In this document: positions 8,137-17,446 of the stretch, one piece after another
How the letters are laid out: each line of letters opens with the position of its first letter
How positions within the stretch are numbered: position 1 is the stretch's first letter
DNA from: Daejeonella sp. JGW-45
GTDB lineage: Bacteria > Bacteroidota > Bacteroidia > Sphingobacteriales > Sphingobacteriaceae
DNA length: 64,000 nt
NCBI RefSeq assembly: GCF_029360805.1
Contig: NZ_JARKNC010000003.1
Location: 369,787 to 433,786 of the forward strand
Direction of reading: 5' to 3'
Position numbers and translations under genes: made by a program
The notes under the pieces: model-generated
The model's database searches: none
Seen by the model: the letters and a program-made list of their open reading frames with translations, nothing else
What the model was told of the DNA's origin: nothing

Positions 8137-9819
8137 ATGAAACGTAGAGACGTTATTAAAGGTCTGACACTACTGCCCTTAGCTGGCGGAGTCGTTGGAA
8201 GCGCTAAGTCGGCAAACGCTGCTGAAGGTGCTGGCCTGCTTGACATGTTGGGTGGTGAAACACTAGCAGAAGGCCCGCTAAAAGCAGGACCTCAGGTGTA
8301 TCAGTCTATCGGTGTTGAGCCGGTAATTAACTGTCGTGGAACATTTACTATCATCGGTGCATCTACTCTGATGCCTGAAGCTAAGGAAGCAATGCAATCT
8401 GCTGGCAACTACTATGTACAACTTGATGAGCTGGCAATGGGTGTTGGCCAAAGACTTGCCGAACTCTCAGGGGCCGAGTGGGGCGTTGTTTCGTCTGGTT
8501 GCGCAGGAGGAATGAAACTAGTGACCATCGCATCTGTTACCGGCGGTAACCCTGAGAAACTAATACGGGTCCCGGACCTTACTGGCTTTGAAAAAAATGA
8601 AGTAATTATCCCAAGGGGTTCACGTAATGTTTACGATCATGCCGTTCGTGCTGTTGGTGTCAAAATTATTACTGTAAATACCCAGGAAGAACTTGAGGCT
8701 GCTATCAGTCCGCGCACTGCAATGATCTATCTGATGTCAGGAACCCCTGGAGAAACAGGTCCTCTTTCACTACGGGCTATAGCTAACGTAGCAAAACCTA
8801 AAGGCGTGCCAATCCTTGTTGATGCGGCTGCAGAAGTTCTCACACTGAATCCAAATGTTCACTTGGCTGATGGAGCTACGGTGGTGGCTTACAGCGGAGG
8901 TAAAGCAATCCGTGGCCCTCAGAGTGCAGGGTTATTATTAGGCGATAAAAAATTACTGATGGCTGCATGGCAGGCGAGCGCGCCGCACCATGGCCCGGCA
9001 CGGGACAATAAAGTTGGCAAGGAAGAGCAGATCGGCATGCTGGCTGCGGTTGAAGCCTGGGTTAAGCGTGATCATAAAAAAGAAGAGCAGACCTGGACCG
9101 GTTATCTCGAGAATATTGCTAAGCGCGTTTCTTCAATTGAAGGGGTTACCGCTACCATCCGTCAGCCCACCGGTCTGGGCAACAGAACGCCTAACCTGAA
9201 TATTTCATGGGACCCTAATAAATTCAATGCTACCGGTTCTGATATTGCTACTTATCTTTCAACTACCAAACCACGGATAGCAATGAGTGCCGGTGGTGGT
9301 GGTCGTGGTGCGGCCGCCGCTGCTTCATCGACACCAACTACCTCAATTTCTATAGCCGCATGGATGATGCAGCCCGGAGATGATAAAATTGTAGGAGACC
9401 GTGTTCATGCGGCACTTATTATGAAACGCCCTCCCCTTCCTAGTACCATGAAGGCTCCGGCTGCCGATCTTAAAGGCCGCTGGGATGTTACCGTCAATTA
9501 TTTTACTGAAAGCAGCCCGCATAAATTCATCATCGAACAACAGGATGGCAATTTCATGAAGGGTTCACATCAGGGTACTTTTACCACAAATGAACTTGCC
9601 GGAACTATCGAAGGAAACGAAGTGAAATTCCAAAGTCGTTCAAGTATGCCGGGCGACAATGTTCCGTTCACTTTCTCAGGAACCGTTAACGGAGACACCA
9701 TGAGCGGCAATATACACCATGGAGAGTACCTGACTTCAACATTCACGGCAAAGAAATATGTTTATCCAACAAGCAAACAAAAGATCATCGTGCCAGTTGG
9801 TCCGCCGCTTTCGAGCTAA
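8137..9819 (+). CDS. Tat-exported SelA/DgaE-like PLP-dependent enzyme with a C-terminal beta domain
   Basis: The 560-residue protein starts MKRRDVIKGLTLLPLAGG, a twin-arginine leader. Residues about 45-420 form a fold-type I PLP enzyme of the SelA-like group. The PLP Lys is K256 in SGGKAIRGPQSAG, as in D-glucosaminate-6-phosphate ammonia-lyase (DgaE). True selenocysteine synthase is unlikely because the protein is exported. A Gly/Ala-rich insertion (about 387-400) precedes the conserved segment AAWMMQPG. Residues 443-555, beginning LKGRWDV, form an added beta-rich, lipocalin-like domain that the paralogue at 49519-50739 lacks. Such enzymes eliminate ammonia or a beta-substituent from amino compounds. 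Proximity to three amidohydrolases suggests it uses their product. Confidence 0.85.
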   Translation: MKRRDVIKGLTLLPLAGGVVGSAKSANAAEGAGLLDMLGGETLAEGPLKAGPQVYQSIGVEPVINCRGTFTIIGASTLMPEAKEAMQSAGNYYVQLDELAMGVGQRLAELSGAEWGVVSSGCAGGMKLVTIASVTGGNPEKLIRVPDLTGFEKNEVIIPRGSRNVYDHAVRAVGVKIITVNTQEELEAAISPRTAMIYLMSGTPGETGPLSLRAIANVAKPKGVPILVDAAAEVLTLNPNVHLADGATVVAYSGGKAIRGPQSAGLLLGDKKLLMAAWQASAPHHGPARDNKVGKEEQIGMLAAVEAWVKRDHKKEEQTWTGYLENIAKRVSSIEGVTATIRQPTGLGNRTPNLNISWDPNKFNATGSDIATYLSTTKPRIAMSAGGGGRGAAAAASSTPTTSISIAAWMMQPGDDKIVGDRVHAALIMKRPPLPSTMKAPAADLKGRWDVTVNYFTESSPHKFIIEQQDGNFMKGSHQGTFTTNELAGTIEGNEVKFQSRSSMPGDNVPFTFSGTVNGDTMSGNIHHGEYLTSTFTAKKYVYPTSKQKIIVPVGPPLSS

Positions 9820-9844
9820 ACATTTATCTAATGCACTGAATACA

Positions 9845-9880
9845 AAAGGCCTTGTTTGAATAAACAGGGCCTTTGTTTTT
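9845..9880. terminator. Rho-independent terminator between convergent genes
   Basis: Arms 9845-9857 and 9862-9874 (AAAGGCCTTGTTT / AAACAGGGCCTTT, one G-T wobble) close a 4-nt loop. T-rich DNA follows on the plus strand (9876-9880), and the A-run before it gives T-rich DNA on the minus strand. It can serve both the PLP enzyme gene and the convergent histidine kinase gene. Confidence 0.85.
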
Positions 9881-9900
9881 ATCCGGTTTTCGACTATATC

Positions 9901-11697
9901 CTAACCCGGAATTTCCACCAGAACATCGTGGGTTCTGCTTCCAATATTTTTCAGCTTTCGGTACAGATCATCAGAATTAAAAGGCTTGTTAATATAATCG
10001 TTCATTCCTACCGACTTAATCTTATTATAAAGATCATTCGATACAGAGGCGGTCAAGGCGATAATGGGTATGGACGCCTTTGAGACATCCGTCATTTCTC
10101 TGATGATGCGGGCAGTCGCATACCCATCTAACAGAGGCATGTGAATATCCATCAAAATAACATCGTACTCGTTCCGTTCTACTTCTTCGATCGCCTCATA
10201 TCCGTTTAAGGTAAATACCGGCAAATTGTTCCAGTTAGAAAGAATCTTCTTTAACAACAAACTGTTGATAGGGTTATCTTCAACAACCAAAACTCTTAAA
10301 CTACTAATGTCATACTGCATCTTGCTATCTGTTTCAGGAACCTCTTTGTCAGGTCCGGACAGGCTGAACGATATGTCGAAATAGAACTCAGACCCCTGCC
10401 CTTCGGAGCTTTTTACTTGCACATCACTGCCAAATAAACCCAGCAGTCGCTTCACTATTGCCAGGCCTAAACCGGTTCCTCCAAAATTGCGTGTTGTACT
10501 CGACGAAGCTTGCATAAAAGCCTCGAAAATTAAAGCTTGCTGCTCTATGTTGATGCCTATACCGGTATCGGTGATGGAAAAGTTAATTGTTATCGAGTCA
10601 TCTACAGCCTCGAGCACGTCCAGGGCAATAGAAACCGATCCTGAATGGGTAAACTTAATCGCATTCCCCAAGAGGTTATGAATAATCTGCGTTAACCTTG
10701 TAGGATCCGTTATAACCTGCTGATCTTTTAACCGTTCATCAATAGTAACATTAAGTTCCAGGCCCTTCTCCTCAGCCTGAAATCGCATCCCCAGGCAGAT
10801 ATTATTTACCAAACGATATAAATCAACAGGGATAGCTTCAAGACTGAGCTTGTCTGACTCCATCTTGTTAAAATCCAAAATATCATTGATTAGCATGTGC
10901 AGGTTCATTGCCGAGAAATTTACGATCTTGAGATTCTCAGATTGCTCTTCCGTATATGGAGAATTTAACAACAATTGCGTCATACCGATAACAGAATTAA
11001 GAGGAGTTCTTAATTCATGCGACATGGTGGAAAGGAAATCGGCTTTGGATTGTACCGCCATATTAGCTTCTTTAACTGCTTGCTGTAACTGCAGGTTTAA
11101 AGCTTCTTTTTCCGAAACACTTCTGTTTAAAGCCTGATAATATAAAAAGTGAGCTATCACAATTGTCAGGAAGTTCAACACAACAACTATCTCATAAAAC
11201 GGTGATGCCAACTGGTTAGGATCAATTTTAACCAGCCTGACCTCTTCTCCTACTATGAGCAAAATGCTAACAGGCAGGATGCCCAAAAATGAATAGATCA
11301 GTGCCCAGCGCCAGTTTACGAGGTAAAAACTACTGAGAATGATCATCACAACAACCTGGATCGTAGCAATGTTTATCGTTTGTGCGGTGACAAAAGCGTT
11401 GGACCAGGTCAGGAACAAACCTACCCAGATCAAAATCATACCAATATTGGCGGCATATTTCCTGTGTGCGAGGAGGAATTTTAATAACACTGAGAATATC
11501 CCCAGCAGCAATATTATTCTGAATAGCTGAAGATCCTGACCAGCATAAAAAGCCCCCGGAAGAGCTACGGCACCCTTAATCAAAGAAAAAATGAGAATAG
11601 TAAAAATAATACTGATCCGGGCCTTCTTTAAACTATCGGGCTCAGCATCAAGAAGCCTTCTTAATGACCAGTTAAAAATAGGGAGCGTGTGTTTCAT
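9901..11697 (-). CDS. Hybrid sensor histidine kinase with C-terminal receiver
   Basis: The 598-residue protein has about six transmembrane segments in residues 25-195, without an obvious periplasmic sensor domain. A coiled-coil stretch (about 195-215) leads to a HisKA domain with phospho-acceptor H227 in SHELRTPLN. An HATPase_c domain follows (N box near NLLGNAIKF; G boxes DTGIGI and GGTGLGLA). A receiver domain begins near LRVLVVEDN with D517 in ILMDIHMP. No DNA-binding domain is present, so the signal must pass to another protein, perhaps through a phosphotransfer protein. It converges on the PLP enzyme gene and stands alone. The stimulus is unknown. Confidence 0.93.
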   Translation of the reverse strand: MKHTLPIFNWSLRRLLDAEPDSLKKARISIIFTILIFSLIKGAVALPGAFYAGQDLQLFRIILLLGIFSVLLKFLLAHRKYAANIGMILIWVGLFLTWSNAFVTAQTINIATIQVVVMIILSSFYLVNWRWALIYSFLGILPVSILLIVGEEVRLVKIDPNQLASPFYEIVVVLNFLTIVIAHFLYYQALNRSVSEKEALNLQLQQAVKEANMAVQSKADFLSTMSHELRTPLNSVIGMTQLLLNSPYTEEQSENLKIVNFSAMNLHMLINDILDFNKMESDKLSLEAIPVDLYRLVNNICLGMRFQAEEKGLELNVTIDERLKDQQVITDPTRLTQIIHNLLGNAIKFTHSGSVSIALDVLEAVDDSITINFSITDTGIGINIEQQALIFEAFMQASSSTTRNFGGTGLGLAIVKRLLGLFGSDVQVKSSEGQGSEFYFDISFSLSGPDKEVPETDSKMQYDISSLRVLVVEDNPINSLLLKKILSNWNNLPVFTLNGYEAIEEVERNEYDVILMDIHMPLLDGYATARIIREMTDVSKASIPIIALTASVSNDLYNKIKSVGMNDYINKPFNSDDLYRKLKNIGSRTHDVLVEIPG

Positions 11698-11854
11698 TTA
11701 GACTGATTAAATATATGAATATTTAAACCGTCATTTAAAACAAGTTAGAGCCAAAACAATTTTACCGCAGATATTTATAACACCTGAATCAGGGTCTTGC
11801 TATATGATGCTCATAAATAGAGCTATACAGCCTCCGCATAAATAATTCTGAAGC

Positions 11855-11893
11855 AAAAAAGTTGGCGATGAAGGGAACTTCAGGGCCAACTTT
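11855..11893 (-). terminator. Terminator of the yceI-like gene
   Basis: On the minus strand the arms GCCAACTTT-complement pairs (11858-11866 with 11885-11893) enclose an inner GAAG/CTTC stem. A T-run corresponding to A11855-11860 follows. It lies 22 bp beyond the stop of the YceI family gene. Confidence 0.8.
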
Positions 11894-11914
11894 CGAAATA
11901 AATTAACTGGTGAC

Positions 11915-12490
11915 TTATTTTGCTATAAACTCGCCGTCTGCTTTGATAGATACCTCATCACTGATCATTGGCGCAGGGAATTTCGGGCCGATATTGAAAT
12001 CTGACCTTTTAAGTGTTCCGGTAAGCTGGAATCCCGCAGTGTTGGCTTTTGACATTTGGTTCACTACGCTGCCACGGTAGAGCAAATTCATAGAAACTGG
12101 TTTAGTAACACCGTGCATAGTCAAATCACCGCTTATTACATACTTGTTTTTACCGTTAGGCTTAATTGAAGTGCTTTTGAAAGACAATGTTCCGAATTGT
12201 GCCGCATCAAAAAAGTCAGGGCTCTTCAGGTGGTTATCACGCTGCTCTACTTCTGTGTCGATAGAGTTAATATCAGCTGTTAGATTGAACACTCCGTCAC
12301 TGAAATCAGCTTTTGAAGTTGTAACTGTCGCGTCAAAGTTTTTAAACAGGCCTGAAACATCTGATATACCCAGGTGAGTAACAGTGAAAGCAAGTTTTGA
12401 GTGCGCTTTGTCTGAATGCCAGGTTGTTTGCGCAATCGCAGCTACCGAACTAAATACCGCCATTAAGGCTACTAAGAATAACTTTTTCAT
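11915..12490 (-). CDS. YceI family periplasmic protein
   Basis: The 191-residue protein has a signal peptide cleaved after AIAQ (about residue 21). The YceI-type lipocalin-like barrel follows, starting WHSDKAHSKLAFTVTHLG, with the typical middle strands (DFFDAAQFGTLSFKST and LTMHGVTKPV). Family members bind polyisoprenoid or other lipophilic molecules in the periplasm; several respond to stress. It is monocistronic, with its own terminator downstream and a 485-bp spacer upstream. Confidence 0.93.
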   Translation of the reverse strand: MKKLFLVALMAVFSSVAAIAQTTWHSDKAHSKLAFTVTHLGISDVSGLFKNFDATVTTSKADFSDGVFNLTADINSIDTEVEQRDNHLKSPDFFDAAQFGTLSFKSTSIKPNGKNKYVISGDLTMHGVTKPVSMNLLYRGSVVNQMSKANTAGFQLTGTLKRSDFNIGPKFPAPMISDEVSIKADGEFIAK

Positions 12491-12975
12491 TTGATTTCTA
12501 ATTGTTTAATTGATTAATATTCCGCTGTGAAACGTTCTTTAATATGTTTAAAATTTTCGCCTTCATACAAAATGGCAACCGAAACGTCTTCTTCTGATAA
12601 TATTGATCTGCCATTCACCGTGTTCAGAACCCGGCTAGTTATTTCTCTTCAATTATAGTGTTAAGTATTAATTTACATGTTTTAACTTATAAAAATGACA
12701 TTAACATCATAATTTGATAACCAGGAATTGTCTGTCATTTATATCACAAAGGTCCGGAGAAACTCAGCCCTGATTAATGATCTCGGACAAGAAATTAAAT
12801 TGATCCGGATCAAGAAACTCCGGATGCGAAGTCAATTATCAGCACATATGTAGTCTCACAGACCGATGACACTTTGGCAGATTAACCAAATATCGCTTGT
12901 TACAATATATATTAAATAACTTATAATCAAAAATTTATACAACTCATATAATTAATTAATTTACATATCAGGTTC
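12491..12975. other. Intergenic spacer upstream of yceI-like gene
   Basis: This 485-bp AT-rich stretch separates the start of the YceI gene from the stop of the FAD oxidoreductase gene. It must hold the YceI promoter, but I found no convincing TAnnTTTG element, no coding frame and no strong palindrome. Confidence 0.6.
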
Positions 12976-14682
12976 TTAACTTTTCCATTCAGTATCGATG
13001 CCCTGCCTCCTGATAAAGTCCTGGAATTTAGCTAGCACATCCTTCCCCTCCCTAACCTGATAAGGGATCAGGCCATTCTTAAGCCCGTAGGCTACAAGTA
13101 ATCCCGCTGCTTCACCAATACTCCACTCAACCGGATGAAGCCTGTAGCAGCCGTTTGTAATGTGTGTAGTGCCTATATTTTTACAGACAGGAATCAGGTT
13201 CTCCACCCGTTTCGGTAAAAGAGCGCCCAGGGGAATTTGAAACGGCAGGGAACCGAAGTCGATATAGTTCTGTTTGCGGCTGCTAGGATGCAGATCGATA
13301 TGATAATATCCAATACCAACACTATCGTAGAAATTAGCGGCTTTCTTACCTGCCTCCGGGCCGGCAACCTGTACCCGGTTTGCCTGGCCTACGTGTTGCT
13401 CCAAAATAGTAAATTGTGCCTTAATACGCCTGGCCTCACGAATATAAGGGTATTTTGCGAGCCCGTCGTCTGTACCCATTACATCCTTCCGCAGTCTCAG
13501 TTCTGGCCAGCCTTGTTTGCCGTCGGGACGGGGAGCCTCGGTTTGAAGCCAGTGAAACAGCGACAGGCTTAATTGCTTTCCGCGATTTACGTGGTGTTTA
13601 AACTCCTTCTCTGATACACCCACCAGGTTACCGAGTATATAGTCATTTTGCGGCCAGTTGACCGCGCAAATATCTCCGGCATAGGCTCCTGGCGTAAAGT
13701 TATCTTTAGCAAGGATGCGCCGGTAGTTCCATAAGTTCAGATACGGGGCCGTCGGGCTGCCGTCCGGGTTAAAGCCCAGAGGCTTTTTCTGAAGGGTTTT
13801 GGGATCAGAATAGCTCAGATCCAATAACTTACCGGGCCACGGCGGCGTCATTTCAGGCACCAGGTTTCTCCAGAAATCATATTCTGCGGGTTTATCTCCG
13901 ATATTGTTCGTGCCCGGAAGGTAATCCATTGCGAAACAAACGGTAAAAGCCTGCTGGTTATCGGGATCAGCCTTTTCCGGTGCATGGAGTTCACGGGTTT
14001 CAGTACGCGACTCGGTACCCGTGACAAATTCTGTTCCCGTCAGAGGAAGCAGATCGCCCATTTCAGTGGCATCCGCAAAGTAAGGCGCGGTAAGAATAGT
14101 TTCTTTACCGGTCCGTAAGCTTTGAGCTTTTAATGCTTTCACCCGGTTGCCTGAATACTCTGCCGACCTGATCTTATATTCCAGCAAAAGGGTTAATTTA
14201 CCTGAGCTCAGGTAAGGAGCCAGCATGTCGTTCAACACAGCAAGGGAAACCCTGGGTTCATGGCACAAAGCCGAAACCATAGCATTACCCGGATTAAGAA
14301 ACTCTTTATCTTTCGCTTGAGGTGTAATGGGGTAATTCGTTTTATAATAGCTCCTTACAGCATTGCGATAAGTCCTGTAAGACTGTGGGGCGCCATGTGT
14401 TTCGATCCATCGGTGCTCATCCGGCGGGACTCCCTGCGACGTGAGCTGCCCTCCTATCCAATCGGTCTCTTCGGTCATTATTACCGACAATCCATTGCGC
14501 AGTGCTGCGAGCGCGGTAGCAAATCCTCCGACACCGCCGCCTGCAATTACCAGATCTGCGTGAAGCTCCGGTCCCGGGTTTATATTATTAGCAGGGATGC
14601 TCCGGCTAAAAACCGGCAGCCCAATTGCAGCAAGCGAGGTTGCGCCCAGGCCTGCAAGGGTAATGAAATTTCTTCTTCTCAT
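12976..14682 (-). CDS. Tat-exported FAD-dependent oxidoreductase
   Basis: The 568-residue protein starts MRRRNFITLAGLGATSLAAIG, a twin-arginine leader. The dinucleotide-binding motif AGGGVGGFATALAALRNG lies at about residues 47-64, followed by a TEETDWIGGQLTSQG segment characteristic of the FAD-dependent oxidoreductase family PF12831. The C-terminal part (IGTTHITNGCYRLHPVEWSIGEAAG) is the conserved FAD-contacting end of this family. Loading FAD before export explains the use of the Tat route. The substrate is unknown. Its start lies 7 bp after the stop of a GNAT gene, so the two are probably cotranscribed. Confidence 0.9.
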   Translation of the reverse strand: MRRRNFITLAGLGATSLAAIGLPVFSRSIPANNINPGPELHADLVIAGGGVGGFATALAALRNGLSVIMTEETDWIGGQLTSQGVPPDEHRWIETHGAPQSYRTYRNAVRSYYKTNYPITPQAKDKEFLNPGNAMVSALCHEPRVSLAVLNDMLAPYLSSGKLTLLLEYKIRSAEYSGNRVKALKAQSLRTGKETILTAPYFADATEMGDLLPLTGTEFVTGTESRTETRELHAPEKADPDNQQAFTVCFAMDYLPGTNNIGDKPAEYDFWRNLVPEMTPPWPGKLLDLSYSDPKTLQKKPLGFNPDGSPTAPYLNLWNYRRILAKDNFTPGAYAGDICAVNWPQNDYILGNLVGVSEKEFKHHVNRGKQLSLSLFHWLQTEAPRPDGKQGWPELRLRKDVMGTDDGLAKYPYIREARRIKAQFTILEQHVGQANRVQVAGPEAGKKAANFYDSVGIGYYHIDLHPSSRKQNYIDFGSLPFQIPLGALLPKRVENLIPVCKNIGTTHITNGCYRLHPVEWSIGEAAGLLVAYGLKNGLIPYQVREGKDVLAKFQDFIRRQGIDTEWKS

Positions 14683-14689
14683 ATATTTT

Positions 14690-15109
14690 TTATTTCTCGC
14701 TTCCAGATCTTTCCATCATCAATTCGGGCTTTGATAATGATGTAAATCCGAACTTCCGGTACAAGGCATGGGCATCCTTAGTTCCCAAGCCCCATTTCAT
14801 CACTGTATTCAATTCGGGATGTGATATTATTTCCCTTATTAACCACGAACCTAGTCCCTGACCTTGAAACTCCGCCAGGATAAAAACATCCATTAACCAT
14901 GCAAATACAGCAAAATCAGTAACAACCCTGGCAAAACCAATTTGCTTCCCCTCTGCATCATATACTCCGAAACAGAAGGAATTGCCTATCGATTTACTGA
15001 TAGCATCTTCCGTGCGTTCCTTAGCCCAATAAGACTGGTTTTTTAGATAATCAACGATTACATTGATATCCAATAAGGCTTTATCGGTTGATATAGAATA
15101 ATTGTTCAT
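14690..15109 (-). CDS. GNAT family N-acetyltransferase
   Basis: The frame is open from 15148, but the ATG at 15109 (MNNYSISTDKALLDINV) is the more natural family start. The acetyl-CoA motif QGQGLGSWLI lies in the middle, preceded by the beta-4 strand FAWLMDVFIL. The C-terminus GLGTKDAHALYRKFGFTSL is typical of GNAT enzymes of this group, often acting on small molecules. It is cytoplasmic, and the gene precedes the FAD oxidoreductase gene by 7 bp. Substrate unknown. Confidence 0.87.
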   Translation of the reverse strand: MNNYSISTDKALLDINVIVDYLKNQSYWAKERTEDAISKSIGNSFCFGVYDAEGKQIGFARVVTDFAVFAWLMDVFILAEFQGQGLGSWLIREIISHPELNTVMKWGLGTKDAHALYRKFGFTSLSKPELMMERSGSEK

Positions 15110-15175
15110 CCGGTTCATTCTGTTGAAATGATTTCCGAAGATGCTCAATGAGATTCACAAATACAATAAAGGCAA

Positions 15176-17446
15176 TTAAAATGGATAGCCGATGGCCAGG
15201 TTGAAGATCAAATTGTCTTTTCTCCACTTACGGTCGGCGAAGTTAATTTCGTCGAGAACAAGCCGGTTGCCTTCAGGCAGCCATGGTTTTCGGATAGGAA
15301 AGGCCAGGTCGGTTCGAAGAACAAGAAATGTAAGATCGAAGCGAAGACCGACACCGGCGTCAACGGCAAGTTCTTTAAGAAAATCCTTACTGAATTTAAC
15401 TCCCGGTCTTGCCAATGGACCGGTTTCTTCTCGCTGAAGCCATATATTACCCGCATCAATAAAGATCGCACCCTTTACAATGCCGGAGATCCTGGGACGG
15501 TATTCGGTGTTAAATTCGATCTTTATATCGCCTGATTGGTCGGCAGCTATTTCTCCTCCATCAATATTAGGATCCCGGTAAGTGCCCGGCCCCAGCGTAC
15601 GGGCACGAAAGCCCCGCAAGCTATTTGTTCCGCCAATAAAAAACTGCTTCACGTAGGGCAGCGACCTGGAATTTCCATACGAGTGACCGTAGCCGGCAAT
15701 CAGGCGCGTTGCCAACTGCGATGATGTTCCTATTTTCAAGTAGTGCCGAAAGTCGTTGTCCAGGCGGAAATATTGTGAAAATTGAGTTTTTATAAGATTA
15801 TTCAAGCCCGGAAGACTACCCGAAAAATCTATATTTCCATTGTAATAGAATGTATGTCGCTTGTTCGTTTCGGCACTGTTGGTGAAATTAAAATTATAAT
15901 TAGGCCCTATAATGAATTGCTTTTCAATGGTATGTTTCAGCGTTGGATTGAGTGCCGCCAGCGAGTCAAAAGATTTAGAGACATTGGTAGGCTGAACATA
16001 ATTCACAGCCAGCACATTTAACTGATGCTCTTTGCTCGCGCTTTCTTTCCAGGAATATCCAAACGAAGTCCGGAATGAAGTAAGGGTATAATTCTGCGGC
16101 CTGTTAAGGAAATCGTAACCCAGCTGGATCCTGGTTCTTGGAACAAATGCACTGTTCGAACTGAGTTTAAAAGGGCTGATAAATCTTGGTATAGAAAGGT
16201 TAGCCTCTGCGCCATAACGGAAAATATTGTTAAAACTGCGGCTGGCGGCCGAAACCTGTATATCGGTTGAAACATAAGCCGAAACGGTAAGCAGCTCAGC
16301 CCCGCGGAATGTGTTACGGTTTCTCCAGCTTAGGGTAAACTCAGACCCATTAAAGTTTGCCGAATTGGAACGGGCTGTCACTTCGGCGCGTATCGACTTT
16401 CGCTGGAAAGGTGTCAATTGATAATACACATCCAGTTTAGGACCCCCGAGGCTATCGACTTCGACAAATTTATTCTTGACGAACCTGAATGTGCCCAGGT
16501 TAACCAGCCTGTTCAGTGAAAGGTTATGATCGGTACGGTTGTAAACATCTCCCTGCCGGAAGAACATTGTTCTTTCAAATACCGATGGTTTGAACATCTT
16601 ATCGGGGTCGATGACATGAAAATCGCCATAAATAACCGCGCTGTCTTTCTTCAAACTCGCACTGTCACTGATCTTATAGTTAGGATAGATGAAAATATCG
16701 TTGATTGAATACACCTGCCTGGCTTTCGCGGAGGTAGTCTTCTTAATATTCACGTACATATCGACTTTATGTACATTATTGGTACTGTCCACCTGCACGA
16801 TAAGATCATCAGGCCCGAAGAAGTAAAAGCCCTGCTCCTTAAGATTTCCGTCAATACGGTTCCTTTCTGCTTTAATGGCATCCAGGTTATATGCATCACC
16901 CACTTTTAAAATACTATTGGCTGCGGTAGCGGACACCGCTGTCCCAAGAGCAGAACTATCAGTGGTAAACTGCACGCTGTTGATCATGTATTGAGGACCG
17001 GCTGTGGCGTGATAGATCAGCTTAACCTTCCTTTCGCCCCGGAAGGCGGTATCGGTTGTATCGGTAGCGCGAAAATATCCCCTGTTCTCCAATCTATTGG
17101 CGATCAGATCCCTGTTAAAATCCACTTTTACCGTACTGAACAAGACCGGTGGTTCACCAAACTTCCGGCTCAGCCAGCTGCCTAAACCTTTATTCGCTTC
17201 ATTTCTAAGTCCATACATCATCAGCTTGAACTTAATCCCCAGTATCGAGCTATTGGGTCTTGGTCGGGTCAAGACCTCCAGATCCTCTTCAAGTTCTTTG
17301 CGGGATTGCTTCCTGATGTCCTTATCATCTATTTTAACGTCCGCACCCAGATAAAGCTTGTCATTCTCTGGCACATATTTAGTTGTGCTGCAGGCCGACA
17401 GCGTAACCAGCAAAACAATTAATGAACGGTATGCTATTCTACTCAT
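15176..17446 (-). CDS. tamL: TamL, TamA-like outer-membrane lipoprotein (BamA/Omp85 family)
   Basis: The 756-residue protein has a lipoprotein signal with lipobox LSAC (C19). POTRA-like repeats occupy about residues 40-330, and a C-terminal 16-strand Omp85 barrel contains the family motif GGTNSLRGFRARTLGPG and ends in a terminal strand LIFNLAIGYPF. In Bacteroidota the TamA partner of TamB is such a lipoprotein, called TamL. It works with TamB in lipid or protein transfer to the outer membrane. Its start overlaps the stop of tamB by 4 bp, so the two are translationally coupled, which confirms the assignment. Confidence 0.93.
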   Translation of the reverse strand: MSRIAYRSLIVLLVTLSACSTTKYVPENDKLYLGADVKIDDKDIRKQSRKELEEDLEVLTRPRPNSSILGIKFKLMMYGLRNEANKGLGSWLSRKFGEPPVLFSTVKVDFNRDLIANRLENRGYFRATDTTDTAFRGERKVKLIYHATAGPQYMINSVQFTTDSSALGTAVSATAANSILKVGDAYNLDAIKAERNRIDGNLKEQGFYFFGPDDLIVQVDSTNNVHKVDMYVNIKKTTSAKARQVYSINDIFIYPNYKISDSASLKKDSAVIYGDFHVIDPDKMFKPSVFERTMFFRQGDVYNRTDHNLSLNRLVNLGTFRFVKNKFVEVDSLGGPKLDVYYQLTPFQRKSIRAEVTARSNSANFNGSEFTLSWRNRNTFRGAELLTVSAYVSTDIQVSAASRSFNNIFRYGAEANLSIPRFISPFKLSSNSAFVPRTRIQLGYDFLNRPQNYTLTSFRTSFGYSWKESASKEHQLNVLAVNYVQPTNVSKSFDSLAALNPTLKHTIEKQFIIGPNYNFNFTNSAETNKRHTFYYNGNIDFSGSLPGLNNLIKTQFSQYFRLDNDFRHYLKIGTSSQLATRLIAGYGHSYGNSRSLPYVKQFFIGGTNSLRGFRARTLGPGTYRDPNIDGGEIAADQSGDIKIEFNTEYRPRISGIVKGAIFIDAGNIWLQREETGPLARPGVKFSKDFLKELAVDAGVGLRFDLTFLVLRTDLAFPIRKPWLPEGNRLVLDEINFADRKWRKDNLIFNLAIGYPF

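Noticed and set aside
8137..9819. True selenocysteine synthase (SelA) and a selenium system
   Set aside because: The protein has a Tat leader, no selB, selD or tRNA-Sec gene is seen, and the SGGKAIRGPQ motif also fits DgaE-like lyases.
12976..14682. Long plus-strand frames opposite the FAD oxidoreductase and tamB genes
   Set aside because: They are shadows of strongly coding minus-strand genes, without domains or plausible starts.
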